Source of the DNA: Lichenostomus cassidix
Taxonomy: Eukaryota > Chordata > Aves > Passeriformes > Meliphagidae
NCBI GenBank assembly: GCA_008360975.2
Contig: CM039183.1
Span: forward strand, 49,382,850 to 49,446,849
Reading direction: 5' to 3'
Length of the DNA: 64,000 bases
Below the pieces are notes generated by a model. That model was given only the letters and a program-made list of their open reading frames with translations. It was not told the origin of the DNA and did no database searches. Both the position numbers and the translations under genes were made by a program. Below, one piece after another: positions 53,401 through 64,000 of the stretch (position 1 is its first letter; each line of letters begins with the position of its first letter).

Positions 53401-53519
53401 AACTGGGTTCTCTCGTTCGCGGAAATGAGTGACTGCTCATCTCTGAAGGAACTACAAGTTTCAATTCCATGAGCTGTTTTTCCACTTGCTTTTACTGTGA
53501 ATGCCAGCTTTAGTGGATG
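53391..53519 (+). repeat. duplicated segment, copy A
   Basis: About 129 bp closely matches 55795-55921 in the same orientation, roughly 85-90% identical by eye. The core TGACTGCTCATCTCTGAAGG and the following AACTACAAGTTTCA are identical. The similarity stops at both ends of the segment. It may be a local duplication or two copies of an unclassified interspersed repeat. Confidence 0.85.
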
Positions 53520-53573
53520 ATGGCCCCTCTGCCGACCGCTCTGCTCTCCTCCCAGCCTTCACTCTCCAAGGCT

Positions 53574-53840
53574 ACAGAAATACGGAAACAATTAGGTGGG
53601 AAAAGACCTCTGAGGTCATCGAGTCCAACCTATGACCGAACATCACCATGTCAGCAAGACCATGGCACTCAGTGCCATGTCCATTCTCATCTTAATAATC
53701 TCCAGGGACAGTGATTTCACTGCCTACCTGGGCAGCCCGTTCCAATGTCTAATCACTCTTTCTGTGAAGAAATTCCCCCTAATGGCCAACCTAAACCTGC
53801 CCTGGCTCAACTTAATACGTCCTCTTGTCGTCTCAAACTT
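53574..53840 (-). mobile_element. CR1 LINE 3' fragment (antisense)
   Basis: On the plus strand it opens with ACAGAAATACGGAAACAATT and a GGTGGGAAAAGACCTCTGAG stretch, then ATCGAGTCCAACC, later GGGCAGCCCGTTCCAATGTC and ATTCCCCCTAATGGCCAACC. This is the reverse complement of a CR1 3' end, inserted 55 bp after the duplicated segment. Confidence 0.85.
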
Positions 53841-54057
53841 GCTGTTCCACGGCTGGCCTTCCTAGCCCATATAACTCTATGTGAGTATACTGAGTTCTTC
53901 CAGCATGTGCTCTTGGAGAGAATTCCTGTCGCTGACCCTATCTGCTGCTGTGCAACATCTGAGGATAATTTCCTGGAGGGCTCAGTTGCTGTCCATACCA
54001 ACACAGTTCAACTGGCTGTAAACTTATGCTAATAAACACAGGTAACAAAGGCTACAA

Positions 54058-54318
54058 ATGAGTCAGCTCCCTGATCAGGGCTCCACAAGGTCCAACAAGA
54101 AGTTTCACCTCAACATGAGGGAAAGCTTCCTTACACTGAGGGTGGCAGAGCACTGGAAGAAGCTGCCCAGGAAGGTCGCAGAGTTTCCCTATCCGGAGAC
54201 ATTCAAACCCCACCTGGCCGAGCTCCTGTGTCACCTGCCCTAGGTGACCCTGCCTCGGCAGGGGGTGGGACTGGATGATCTCCAGAGGTCACTTCCGACC
54301 CTAATGACTCTGTGATTT
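54058..54318 (+). mobile_element. CR1 LINE 3' end (sense, near-complete terminus)
   Basis: Sense CR1 3' sequence: TTTCACCTCAACATGAGGGA, GAGCACTGGAAGAAGCTGCC, CAGGAAGGTCGCAGAGTTTC, GCAGGGGGTGGGACTGGATG and ATCTCCAGAGGTCACTTCCG, ending GACTCTGTGATT, the CR1 terminal repeat. Together with the element at 53574-53840 it forms an inverted CR1 pair. It ends about 200 bp before the CCDC28A promoter palindrome. Confidence 0.88.
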
Positions 54319-54533
54319 TCCGCACAGTGTAAAAGACTCATTTGAGGCTCCCAGTGCTCAGGATAGTACAAAAAAGCAAAACCAGCTGAGGCCTATTCAG
54401 TATCGAGTGGGTTGTGGCTGGAGTGTAACTACAGGCAGGAGATCGAGTGAGCAAGGCAGAAGGCAGAGCGCTACCGCACGGCGTCAGCTGGGACAAGGAC
54501 CGCAGGTCGGCAGCGCAGTGCTTTTCCCCGTGT

Positions 54534-54551
54534 GTTTAACACGTGTTAAAC
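54534..54551. promoter_or_regulatory. CCDC28A: 18-bp perfect palindrome centred on an E-box
   Basis: GTTTAACACGTGTTAAAC is its own reverse complement, with CACGTG at the centre. It lies at the upstream edge of the CCDC28A island. CACGTG is bound by bHLH-ZIP factors such as USF, MYC/MAX and TFE; use here is inferred. Confidence 0.6.
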
Positions 54552-54625
54552 TTAGAGCAGATATTCTGGGAGAAACCCTTGGCCGTGACAGCCATGGAGC
54601 ACCGGCAGACAGCGCTGCGCCGCAA

Positions 54626-54645
54626 GGCATTCTGGGAGCTGTAGT
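54626..54645 (-). promoter_or_regulatory. CCDC28A: ZNF143/THAP11 site (SBS motif)
   Basis: On the minus strand this reads ACTACAGCTCCCAGAATGCC, very close to the known ACTACAATTCCCAGCATGCC motif found at many CpG-island promoters. A second, weaker ACTCCCACAATGCACC match lies at 54679-54694 on the plus strand, so the two face opposite ways. Confidence 0.75.
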
Positions 54646-54678
54646 CCGCCCGGCCGGGAGGCGGTGGCGTGAGGCGGG

Positions 54679-54694
54679 ACTCCCACAATGCACC
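54679..54694 (+). promoter_or_regulatory. CCDC28A: second ZNF143-like site
   Basis: ACTCCCACAATGCACC keeps the CTCCCA.AATGC core of the ZNF143/THAP11 motif, 33 bp downstream of the first site and in the opposite orientation. Confidence 0.5.
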
Positions 54695-54700
54695 TCGCGG

Positions 54701-54800
54701 CGCAGCCGGGCCGCCCCGCCGTCACGTGACCCGCGCGCCGGGCCGAGCCGGCCGCTTCCGCGGGGGTCCGCGCGCGGCTGCGGGGGCGGGGCCTCCCCAG
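54701..54800 (+). other. CCDC28A: probable non-coding exon 1 of CCDC28A (start approximate)
   Basis: Coding exon 1 has a clear acceptor at 55949-55950 and an in-frame stop just upstream of its ATG, so a 5' non-coding exon must exist. The best donor in the island is CCCCAG/GTAGGG at 54800/54801, downstream of the ZNF143 and E-box sites. A second candidate is GGCAG/GTGGTG near 55256. The 5' boundary cannot be read from sequence. Confidence 0.4.
54721..54730. promoter_or_regulatory. CCDC28A: palindromic E-box GTCACGTGAC
   Basis: Perfect 10-bp palindrome matching the USF/TFE (CLEAR-like) consensus, in the core of the CCDC28A island. It is the second CACGTG in this promoter. Confidence 0.6.
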
Positions 54801-54840
54801 GTAGGGGCGGGGCTGCGGGGGGCGCGCGGGGGGCGCGGGA

Positions 54841-55152
54841 CGGGCTGCTCCATCCTCCTCCTGCTGCTGCTGCTCGCGGGGCACCGCCGGCGGGCCGGGC
54901 CGCTCCATCCTCCTGCTGCTGATCCCGGGGCACCGCCGGCGGGCCGGGCTGCTCCATCCTGCTGCTGCTGCTGCTCGCGGGGCACCGCCGGCGGGCCGGG
55001 CTGCTCTATCCTCCTGCTGCTGCTGATCCCGGGGCACCGCCGGCGGGCCGGGCTGCTCCATCCTGCTGCTGCTGCTGATCCCGGGGCACCGCCGGCGGGC
55101 CGGGCTGCTCCATCCTCCTGCTGCTGCTGCTCGCGGGGCACCGCCGGCGGGC
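54841..55152. repeat. GC-rich minisatellite, six units of 49-55 bp
   Basis: Six head-to-tail units start at 54841, 54896, 54945, 54997, 55049 and 55101 (lengths 55, 49, 52, 52, 52, 52). Each runs CGGGCTGCTCCATCCT, a CTG/CTC run, a variable joint, then CGGGGCACCGCCGGCGGGC. The joint has two forms: CTCG in units 1, 3 and 6, and GATCC in units 2, 4 and 5. Units 1 and 2 differ from 52 by a CTC gain or CTG loss. 52 is not a multiple of three, so the reading frame rotates and the array is not coding. It starts 40 bp inside the proposed CCDC28A intron 1. Confidence 0.93.
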
Positions 55153-55180
55153 CGGGCTCCGCCGTACGGGAACGGCTGCA

Positions 55181-55219
55181 CACGGCTGTGGCACACGGCT
55201 GTGGCACACGGCTGCGGCT
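55181..55219. repeat. short tandem repeat, 14-bp unit
   Basis: CACACGGCTGTGGCA-type units repeat about three times, the last reading CACACGGCTGCGGC. It follows the larger minisatellite. Confidence 0.75.
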
Positions 55220-55794
55220 GCCCGTGCCGCGGGCAGGCTCTCCTCGTCCCGGCAGGTGGTGCCGGGTCCGCGATGGCACCCGGGGGTCGCGTCGCGCTGC
55301 CCGCGGCGCTCTCTGGCGGCTGCGGGGTGTGACGGGTGTGAGAGGCGTTTCCTAGCGAGGAGGTGGCGAGGGAGCGCCCGGTAACCGCACACGGCGTGGG
55401 GTCTGTCGGGCAGGGCAGGGCCCGCCGGGAGCAGCCTGGCGTGTACAGCACCAGCAGCTGTAAGCGTAGGAACGAGCGGGGCACGGCAGGAACAAGTGTG
55501 TGATAACAGCAGCTGTAATAGTGATAGCAATAGCTAGTGTGTAACCACAACAACTCGGCATCGGCTGAGTTTTCCCAAAGCCCCCCGCTCCCTGTACGGA
55601 GGTTCTTGGGTGTGGATGAGTCACAGGATCCTGGTGCCACCAGCACTCGTCGGGGTTTTCCCTGCCGTGGGAATGGCATGGTGTTCTCTAGCCATATTCC
55701 GTGGGACACAAAGCTTGAGAACACTTGGAGGTACTTGTTGGCTGATGGAGGTATTAGTTCCTGCCAGTTCTGCTGATCAAGTGGGCCAGGCAGC

Positions 55795-55921
55795 TTCTCC
55801 TGAAAACAGTTCTCTTGTCCTCAGAAACGAGTGACTGCTCATCTCTGAAGGAACTACAAGTTTCATTTCCACGAGTTGTTTTTCCACGTGCCTTTATTGT
55901 GAATGCCAGCTTTAATGGATG
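55795..55921 (+). repeat. duplicated segment, copy B
   Basis: Matches 53391-53519 in direct orientation. It ends 30 bp before the acceptor of CCDC28A coding exon 1, abutting its T-rich polypyrimidine tract (55922-55944). This copy has a CACGTG at 55887-55892 where copy A reads CACTTG. Confidence 0.85.
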
Positions 55922-55963
55922 TTTCTTTCTTTCTTTTCTTCCCTGTGAAGGGCAAGACATTAG

Positions 55964-56146
<183 letters not shown>

Positions 56147-56399
56147 TAAGCTTGGGGCAGCTTGCACACGTAGTGGGAGTGAGAGCCAGAAACATGGCAG
56201 TGCTTACAGTCTGAAGGTTCTTTAGACTGGCTGTGACAGAATAGTTTCAGACTAGTGAAAAGTTTTGATGATGTGTCTTTTTTAGCAAAATGATTTGTGT
56301 TTAATGCAATATAATGCTTATTTTACAGAAAAGGAAGGTGTTTTGGACTCTTGTAAGCTTTATGAAATGTTACACAATGCTGTAGGCTCATACTGACAA

Positions 56400-56860
56400 C
56401 AATTTAGCTGAAGCAGGGTATAGCCTGATGTGACTGGTGAAAGACATGAGTTCTGAGGGTGACCAGATTTGGGCATTATATGGGAGATAGCAGAGCCCCA
56501 GATATACAACTGTGAGCAACAAATAAAATCCTACATGACTGCAAGGTTGGAACTGACAAGTATGAAAGGAAATGAAGGACATAAATTGAGCAGGATTGTG
56601 GCTAGCACAGGTCTTTCCCATGAGAACTTTCTCCTGTGTTTTATAAACAAAGATAAAGTTTGGATGTTTTTTAAAACAGTGTCTCGAGATTTGGACAGTT
56701 CAGGCTTGGCCAGTCGGGCCTAGGGGGAGGTTTCTGACTAACCAATCTGGGTGACCTCTGAAAAGTCTATATAAGTTGGAATCAAAATAATAAAGCTCTC
56801 TTTTCTTGCCACACTGAGAACCCGGGTCTTTTCTCTGCTAGCGGCTCAACAGCAACACAG
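56400..56860 (+). mobile_element. LTR-like element in CCDC28A intron (U3/R signals)
   Basis: The segment carries an ordered set of retroviral LTR promoter signals: CCAAT at 56742-56746, TATATAAG at 56768-56775, AATAAA at 56789-56794, then a T/C-rich stretch and an ACCCGGGTCTTTTCTCTGCT region ending near CTCAACA (56851). The tight spacing from TATA to poly(A) signal is typical of an avian LTR with a short R. The 5' boundary and target-site duplication could not be fixed, and no internal viral genes are present. It lies in sense with the gene. Confidence 0.55.
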
Positions 56861-58039
56861 GATGAGCTAGAACTGGAATTTCCAGGTGTTTCTTGATTGG
56901 AGATCTCTCAGCTGGGGCAGCATCTTGCATAGAGAGAGACATTCAGTTCTTCAGAAAGTACCGTGTCAGAATAGTTTGTGTTTTATTGATGTTTCAGTAT
57001 GAGAACGTTAATTTTCCTGCATGTTCGAAAATTTATTCTTTGGCTGTGGCAGACGCCGTAGATAAATAATTGAAGAGGAATTTTAAAGTGAAATGTTAGC
57101 TGCAGAGAGGCAGGAGAATTTACTGACCTCCGAGTTTAGCTGAAGATTAAATACGGAACTGCCAGCATCAGCGCAGTCTGTTTGAAGGATCCAGTATTGG
57201 CTTGATGAATAAGGAATTTCTGCAATGTAAAGTCTACATTATTCTTCAGGGAAATTGTGTTAATATTTTAAAGAAAATATTAGTAAATACTAATGTACTA
57301 TAAATTGGTGGCTTCTGCAGCTGGCTGAACAGTCTACTCAAGTCTCAACATTCTTCTGGGATTTACTAAGAATTATTTTCTTGCAGTCCACAAGATTATC
57401 TAGAGAAGAAAATGTCCTTTCTGCTTCAAGTTCTGGACATTTTTGCACAATTGTTAAGCTTACCAAGCAGTGCTAATACAGATTCTTAAGGCTTACCTAA
57501 ACTGTATTAGGTTAGGATGCAGCCTGTCTGTCTCTGAGTCAGAGACAGAACATGCTGCTTCTCACTGTTAACTGTATGTTTAGTGTCCATATTGATTGTG
57601 TGTTCATGTAGTTTTATAATGGTTATTAATTTTCATCCATGTAGTTTCTGTGGGCTCTGAATAAATGGTATGTCTAGAGAAAAGTTTATGGGATCCTGGA
57701 ATTTTTATGGTTTTCTTGCAGGAAGGGCTGTAGAGAACTTTTAGCACACTTGATGTTTAGGCATGAACTAGTTTCATTTGTTACGTTAGAGTAGTGGGAG
57801 AGTGATTTTGATGGTGAGATTTAAAAAAATTGGGATGTTACTTGTGGGTTGGAAGAAAGAGCTGTAGGAAAATTTATGTGGAGGCAAGGTCACCTTCCTG
57901 TATCAGTTATGACCAGTTGTTTTCCACGTGGGTTGCAGTCTCTGAATGTTTGTGACAAGAGGAGAGTATGATTTTTGAGGCAGTTTCTCTCTGGCTTGCA
58001 GAGAGTTTGTACATGCATTTTGGGTGATTTTATGTAGAT
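56861..58039. other. CCDC28A: CCDC28A intron
   Basis: AT-rich intron sequence without a recognisable exon, RNA gene or repeat between the LTR-like segment and the CR1 piece. Confidence 0.6.
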
Positions 58040-58190
58040 AATGGCTGTCTGGGGATGTGGTGGAATCACCATCCGTGGAAATGTTCAAAAAACGTGGGTG
58101 TGGCATGTGGGGACATGAGTTAGTGGTGAACATGGCTGTGCTGGGTTAGTGGTTGGACTCACTGAACTTAGAGGTCTTTTCTGTGATACT
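58040..58190 (+). mobile_element. CR1 LINE 3' fragment
   Basis: Sense CR1 3' text: TTCAAAAAACGTGGGTGTGG, then ACATGAGTTAGTGGTGAACA, GGTTAGTGGTTGGACTCACT and a GAACTTAGAGGTCTTTTCTG stretch with a decayed terminal GTGATACTG. Intronic, about 330 bp before the next exon. Confidence 0.85.
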
Positions 58191-58394
58191 GCCCTATGTG
58201 TCACTGCTGGGTAAAGTCACTTTAGATTACCAAGATGGCCATCTTGCATACACGTGGTCCATTGATGTTTCCTACTATTAGCAGGAAAGCAGATTGTTGG
58301 GACCCTTAATTTTGCAGTATCAAAATGCTGCAATAGTGATGTTCTTTATTTTTAAGACAAGCTGATAATCCAGCTTGTATCTTAAAAGCAGTGA

Positions 58395-60409
<2,015 letters not shown>

Positions 60410-60432
60410 CTAGAAGAACTAAATTCATCTAT
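60410..60432 (+). CDS. CCDC28A: CCDC28A coding microexon (23 nt, probable)
   Basis: After the acceptor TTTATATTGCAG the sequence encodes LEELNSS plus AT, continuing the family sequence that follows LLSD in human CCDC28A (LEELNSSI). The match then stops exactly where GTATCC could serve as donor, and the next residues if unspliced (MYPFPKMFVLLCNYC, then stop) do not match the family. A 23-nt exon is therefore inferred, leaving phase 2. The GTATCC donor is weak, so read-through to the stop at about 60476 is an alternative ending. Confidence 0.7.
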
Positions 60433-63400
60433 GTATCCTTTTCCTAAAATGTTTGTTTTGCTTTGTAATTATTGTTAAATGTAACCAGATTGCAGTGTGT
60501 TTCCCCAGCAACTGATGTCTTTACAAGAGACAAACCACTTCAATAATACCTTTTCTTTTAAATTAGTGCTAGCATACAGCATAGATTTTTAGGTTCTTCC
60601 AGTACATAACTGACTGGATCTTAACACTTCTAATTACAGTTTCTTTTTTTCATCTGGTGATCTATTTAGCTACCATGTACCACTTGTGTACCACAATGTG
60701 TTGTCAATGGCAAAGCCCAGCAGCAGGAGGGTCTTTCTGCGTGCATGTTATTGAGACATTCAGGAACAAACATCCATAATAATACTCAGAAGCATTGGTC
60801 CCACTGATATATGAATTCTATTAGATTTTAGTTTTTTTCTAGAAACATGTGTGGTTGTTTATCACTGATCTGAATCTGGAGAGTGAACTGACCTGATTTT
60901 TTATTTCTAGGGTTAGATACTTCAGCAGAGCTTAGTTAACTGAACAAATGTGTGCTTTTAGCCCACAGAGAAAATAAAGCTGAACGTCTCTGCTTGTCTG
61001 TTGCACCATGCTTTTGATAAGCCAAGATGACAGAGGAGAAGTGTAGCACTCAGTTTACTCTGCAGTCTGGTTATTTCTGTTGTTACATACATTGCACGCA
61101 TTTAGGAGCTGAGGCTCTGGTTTTTGGGGCTTAAGATCCTACACTGCTTCTACATTTGCTGCACATCTGTGGAAAACTGTTTAAGGCTGACTTCATAAAG
61201 AGCACAGGTGGAATGTGATAATACCACATAATAATAATGATAAAAATAATTTGCCATGTCCCTTGATCCACAGGCTAATGCTGGAGGTATGTAATGCTCA
61301 AGTATCAAGATTTTTGGTGCAGAACTAGCATAGGACTTACCAGAACAGAGTTTGTCTGGACTCGTGTATATCCCAGAGTAAGCACAGTTTCATGTAACTC
61401 CCCTATCTTTTTGATGCCTTATCTGTATGTGAAAGTGTTATTCCTTAATGATTTGCTTCAGCCAAAAACTACATTTAGCAGATGCTCAAGATATTCCAAA
61501 TGGTACCACAGGCTGAGAGAGAACATCTTTGTCAATTTGGATTCTCCCAGCTTTGCTTTTGTTTTTCCTGACAATGGAATCAGGAACAGTTGTGACTTCG
61601 TGTTGTTTGTTTGCTTTTTTAAATTTTACACAACAAAGAATCAAAGTACAAATCCAGGTGTTTATTTTGCACATTCCTCTGAGCACCGCATTGCATTAGG
61701 GCTCAGTATCTAGAGTTGTAGTTAATTGTGATGCTGTGCTTTTTATTATTGCCTTACTTAACAGAAAAATTGGAGAAACTTGGAAGTGTATTTCTTCTGC
61801 TTAGTGTTCATATGATTGAAAATGGTACATGTACATAAGTTCATTGGCATTTCTCCAGTTTTTATGAAGGTAGTGATAATGTTGCCTTTTTGATCATTAC
61901 ATAGACAATCTGCACACTATATCTTTAGTGTTTTGTTGATTGGTGATACCACAGATTATTTATTGTTAATAAAGTGAAAAGTTTTAAATATATGATGTTT
62001 CATTTACAGAAGCTGGTACTGGGTTTGGTTAGGAAGAGGAGTTTTAGCATTGTCCAAATGTTTGCAGAGTTTACTTTTTTTCCATTACTGTGAATAATTA
62101 TAAAATGTCACCAAATTAAAACTAGCATGCGTGCTAGCAGTGCACATAAATTGATTAAGTATTCTGAAATTCCAAAATTGGGTAAACAGTTACTGTTCAA
62201 TAAATCCAAGATACTCAGTTTTGTAGTTACTCCTATGTTGTAAGTAGTCTGATATTAATTGGTATCATCTTTCTGTTCACAGTCAGAGAAAAAAAAATCT
62301 TTATTAGCGGAATATCAGGCTGGTTTGAGATGCAAAATTTCTATCTTGGTCCACCAAATTATGCCTTTGGTTCTCGATTTATTTTATATTCAGTTTTTAG
62401 GTAATACACTCAGATTCTATGTCATTTACACTTACTGAACAAGGAATGGAATCTTTATCCTTCTACCTGAGCACAAAGCCTTCGTCAGCACTGACTGGGC
62501 ATGTGGCCAGGGAACAAAAGATTCCTTTTGTTCAGCATCTTTGGAGAAGGAGCTTCTTTAGCCACAAGATGTAGTTTTGGATTGCGTAGCACCCTAAATT
62601 GTCCCCCCATACCATGCTGGGGACAGAAGGATCATTGAACCACAGGGTGCTCTGGCTACAGATTCAGCCTCCAACACTTATTCCCTGCCTCACCTATCAT
62701 GCAAATCTCCATGATTTACAAACCAGTAGGGATCCCAGTGGTTGTGCCCTTAGGTTGTTCTTGTTCTTTACGCAATTTATCTCCTTCATTGCCGAGATTC
62801 TCTAGGAGTTTGTCTGCTGGTAAAAGTACATTGGAGTCCCTGCCTGTAGCTGGCTATGTACCTGTGATGTTGAGAAATCCAAAGTCAGCTTAAGAGAACT
62901 AGAATACAACAAGCTTCTCACAAAGTGAAGCCAAGGCTGATGTTTGTCAGGCAATTTTCATTTCTGCACAGACAGTACCTTCTCACATCAGCACTATGGC
63001 CTTGTTTCTAGGAAGACTTCTGAACAAGCAGCAAAAAAATAGCATCTTCCAGCCTCATTGAAGGTGTAGCAAAAGTCATTAGTCGAGCTGCAGTTATACA
63101 AACAAAATTACATTTCTGTAGCTCACTTGGATGCAGGAGCAAAGCTCTGTGCTCAATACCAGCTTATTGCCAGCAAGTGCAGTGTATTGGAGCATTGTAA
63201 TGCACACTCATCCCAAACAACACTTTTAACATGAGTTAAAATATTCTACCATAGAGGCAACTCTTTTCCATTCCTGGGCTCTGTCATGAAACTCTGCTTA
63301 GCTAAATATTTCAAACACATTTCAAATATTTACAAATGTGTTGGATGTCTTGATCTCTCTGTAGCAGTTTATGCAAGTACAGAGCGTATAATCTGAGAAA

Positions 63401-64000
63401 GGTATTTGTTTATGTCTGTTCCTCAAGCAGCTGTTCAGAATTATAGAAGAATTAGCCCCTTTCTCTTCAGTCACTTTAAGCCGACAGGCTTAAAGCAGTC
63501 ACAAAAAAAAAGGCATTAATTGTAAATAATTGAGAAATTAAGAAATTCTTTTTCCCTTACTTCCTCCTGGATACAGTTTTGTGTCTTTGACACAGTGCAT
63601 TAATGGTGGGTACTTATTAACTTCTGGATTCATACAAGAAAATTTTGTAGCACGATTTTTGAGAGACTTAACTCTTTTATGTGGTAATGAACTGATCACC
63701 TTTCTGGGCTGCTGCAGGAAAAGAAAAAAATCTACTGTAACGTATTTGTGGAAAGTCTTGTAGTTAGGAAAGTATGTAAATGGCTGCAGAAAACAAGCTC
63801 CTTTTCTGTTACCTTGTTTCTTGAAGAGCTGTATACAGAGATAAAAGTGTATTAACATTAAATGTGTAATATGTTTATCAGTGTGAGTTTAGGCCAGTGT
63901 TGTGGTTTAAAACCTCACACTGATAAATGGGTATTGTGTTTGAAAGAAGATGCATTTTGCTGCATCACCGTGGGGAATCTGGGGCACAAGTTATATTCTC
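60433..64000. other. CCDC28A: CCDC28A intron, continuing past the window
   Basis: No match to the expected C-terminal text (QKLHLADAQD type) could be found, so the last coding exon probably lies beyond 64000. The stretch is AT-rich, with a 14-bp perfect hairpin at 63874-63927 and no recognised transposon. Confidence 0.6.
63874..63927. repeat. perfect inverted repeat, 14-bp stem, 26-nt loop
   Basis: TTTATCAGTGTGAG (63874-63887) and CTCACACTGATAAA (63914-63927) are exact reverse complements. Pairing may extend imperfectly inward through TTTAGG and the TTTAAAACC part of the loop. No terminal duplications are seen. Confidence 0.85.

Larger units (their letters stand above)
54580..55480. promoter_or_regulatory. 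CCDC28A: CpG island and promoter of CCDC28A
   Basis: About 900 bp of CpG-dense sequence upstream of the first CCDC28A coding exon. It contains two ZNF143-like sites (54626-54645, 54679-54694), a palindromic E-box (54721-54730) and a strong splice donor at 54800/54801. No TATA box is seen. Open frames on both strands (up to 390 codons, 54552-55724 minus) come from GC richness and the tandem repeat. Confidence 0.75.

Noticed and set aside
54552..55724. 390-codon open frame through the minisatellite, minus strand
   Set aside because: The repeat units are not multiples of three, so the peptide changes frame from unit to unit; openness reflects GC content.
62003..62060. Possible last CCDC28A exon after TTTACAG (AAGCTGG...)
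   Set aside because: In the required phase it gives a tryptophan-rich peptide that does not match the family C-terminus.

Overview
This is vertebrate nuclear DNA, almost certainly from a bird and probably a songbird. It is AT-rich with two sharp CpG islands, carries several CR1 LINE 3' ends (the dominant avian retrotransposon), has avian-type solo LTR structures, and holds a tRNA-Ile-headed SINE with a CR1-like tail that resembles the passerine TguSINE1 family. There is no bacterial, plasmid or CRISPR content.

Two genes are recognisable, head to head. NHSL1 is on the minus strand: its first coding exon (37662-38019), encoding the WAVE-homology domain of the NHS family, lies in a CpG island at about 37.1-38.7 kb. 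Everything to its left (1-37661) is best read as its large first intron, with a candidate alternative first exon at 5674-5704. CCDC28A is on the plus strand: a CpG-island promoter at about 54.5-55.5 kb, a probable non-coding first exon ending at 54800, coding exons at 55988-56145, 58523-58686 and 59620-59774, and a probable 23-nt exon at 60410-60432. The last coding exon is not in the window. NHSL1 and CCDC28A are divergent neighbours in the human genome too (6q24), so synteny supports both names.

Layout: 1-37.66 kb, NHSL1 intron 1 (SINE at 17.1 kb, solo LTR with target-site duplication at 25.2-25.5 kb, two CR1 pieces at 25.6-26.0 kb); 37.1-38.9 kb, NHSL1 island and 5'UTR/promoter; 38.9-54.5 kb, intergenic (CR1 pieces at 43.9, 49.3, 53.6 and 54.1 kb, a long foldback at 50.7 kb, a small GC-rich block at 53.15-53.4 kb); 54.5-55.5 kb, CCDC28A promoter plus a six-copy GC-rich minisatellite; 55.8-64 kb, CCDC28A exons and introns, with a sense-oriented LTR-like U3/R segment at 56.7-56.86 kb.

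The two genes have no known joint pathway: NHSL1 is a lamellipodial regulator of the Scar/WAVE-Arp2/3 system, and CCDC28A is a small, poorly characterised coiled-coil protein. I found no new multi-gene system. The most interesting signals are regulatory or structural: the palindromic E-boxes and paired ZNF143-like sites at CCDC28A, the minisatellite just inside its first intron, a segment of about 128 bp duplicated on both sides of that promoter, and the possible intronic NHSL1 promoter.
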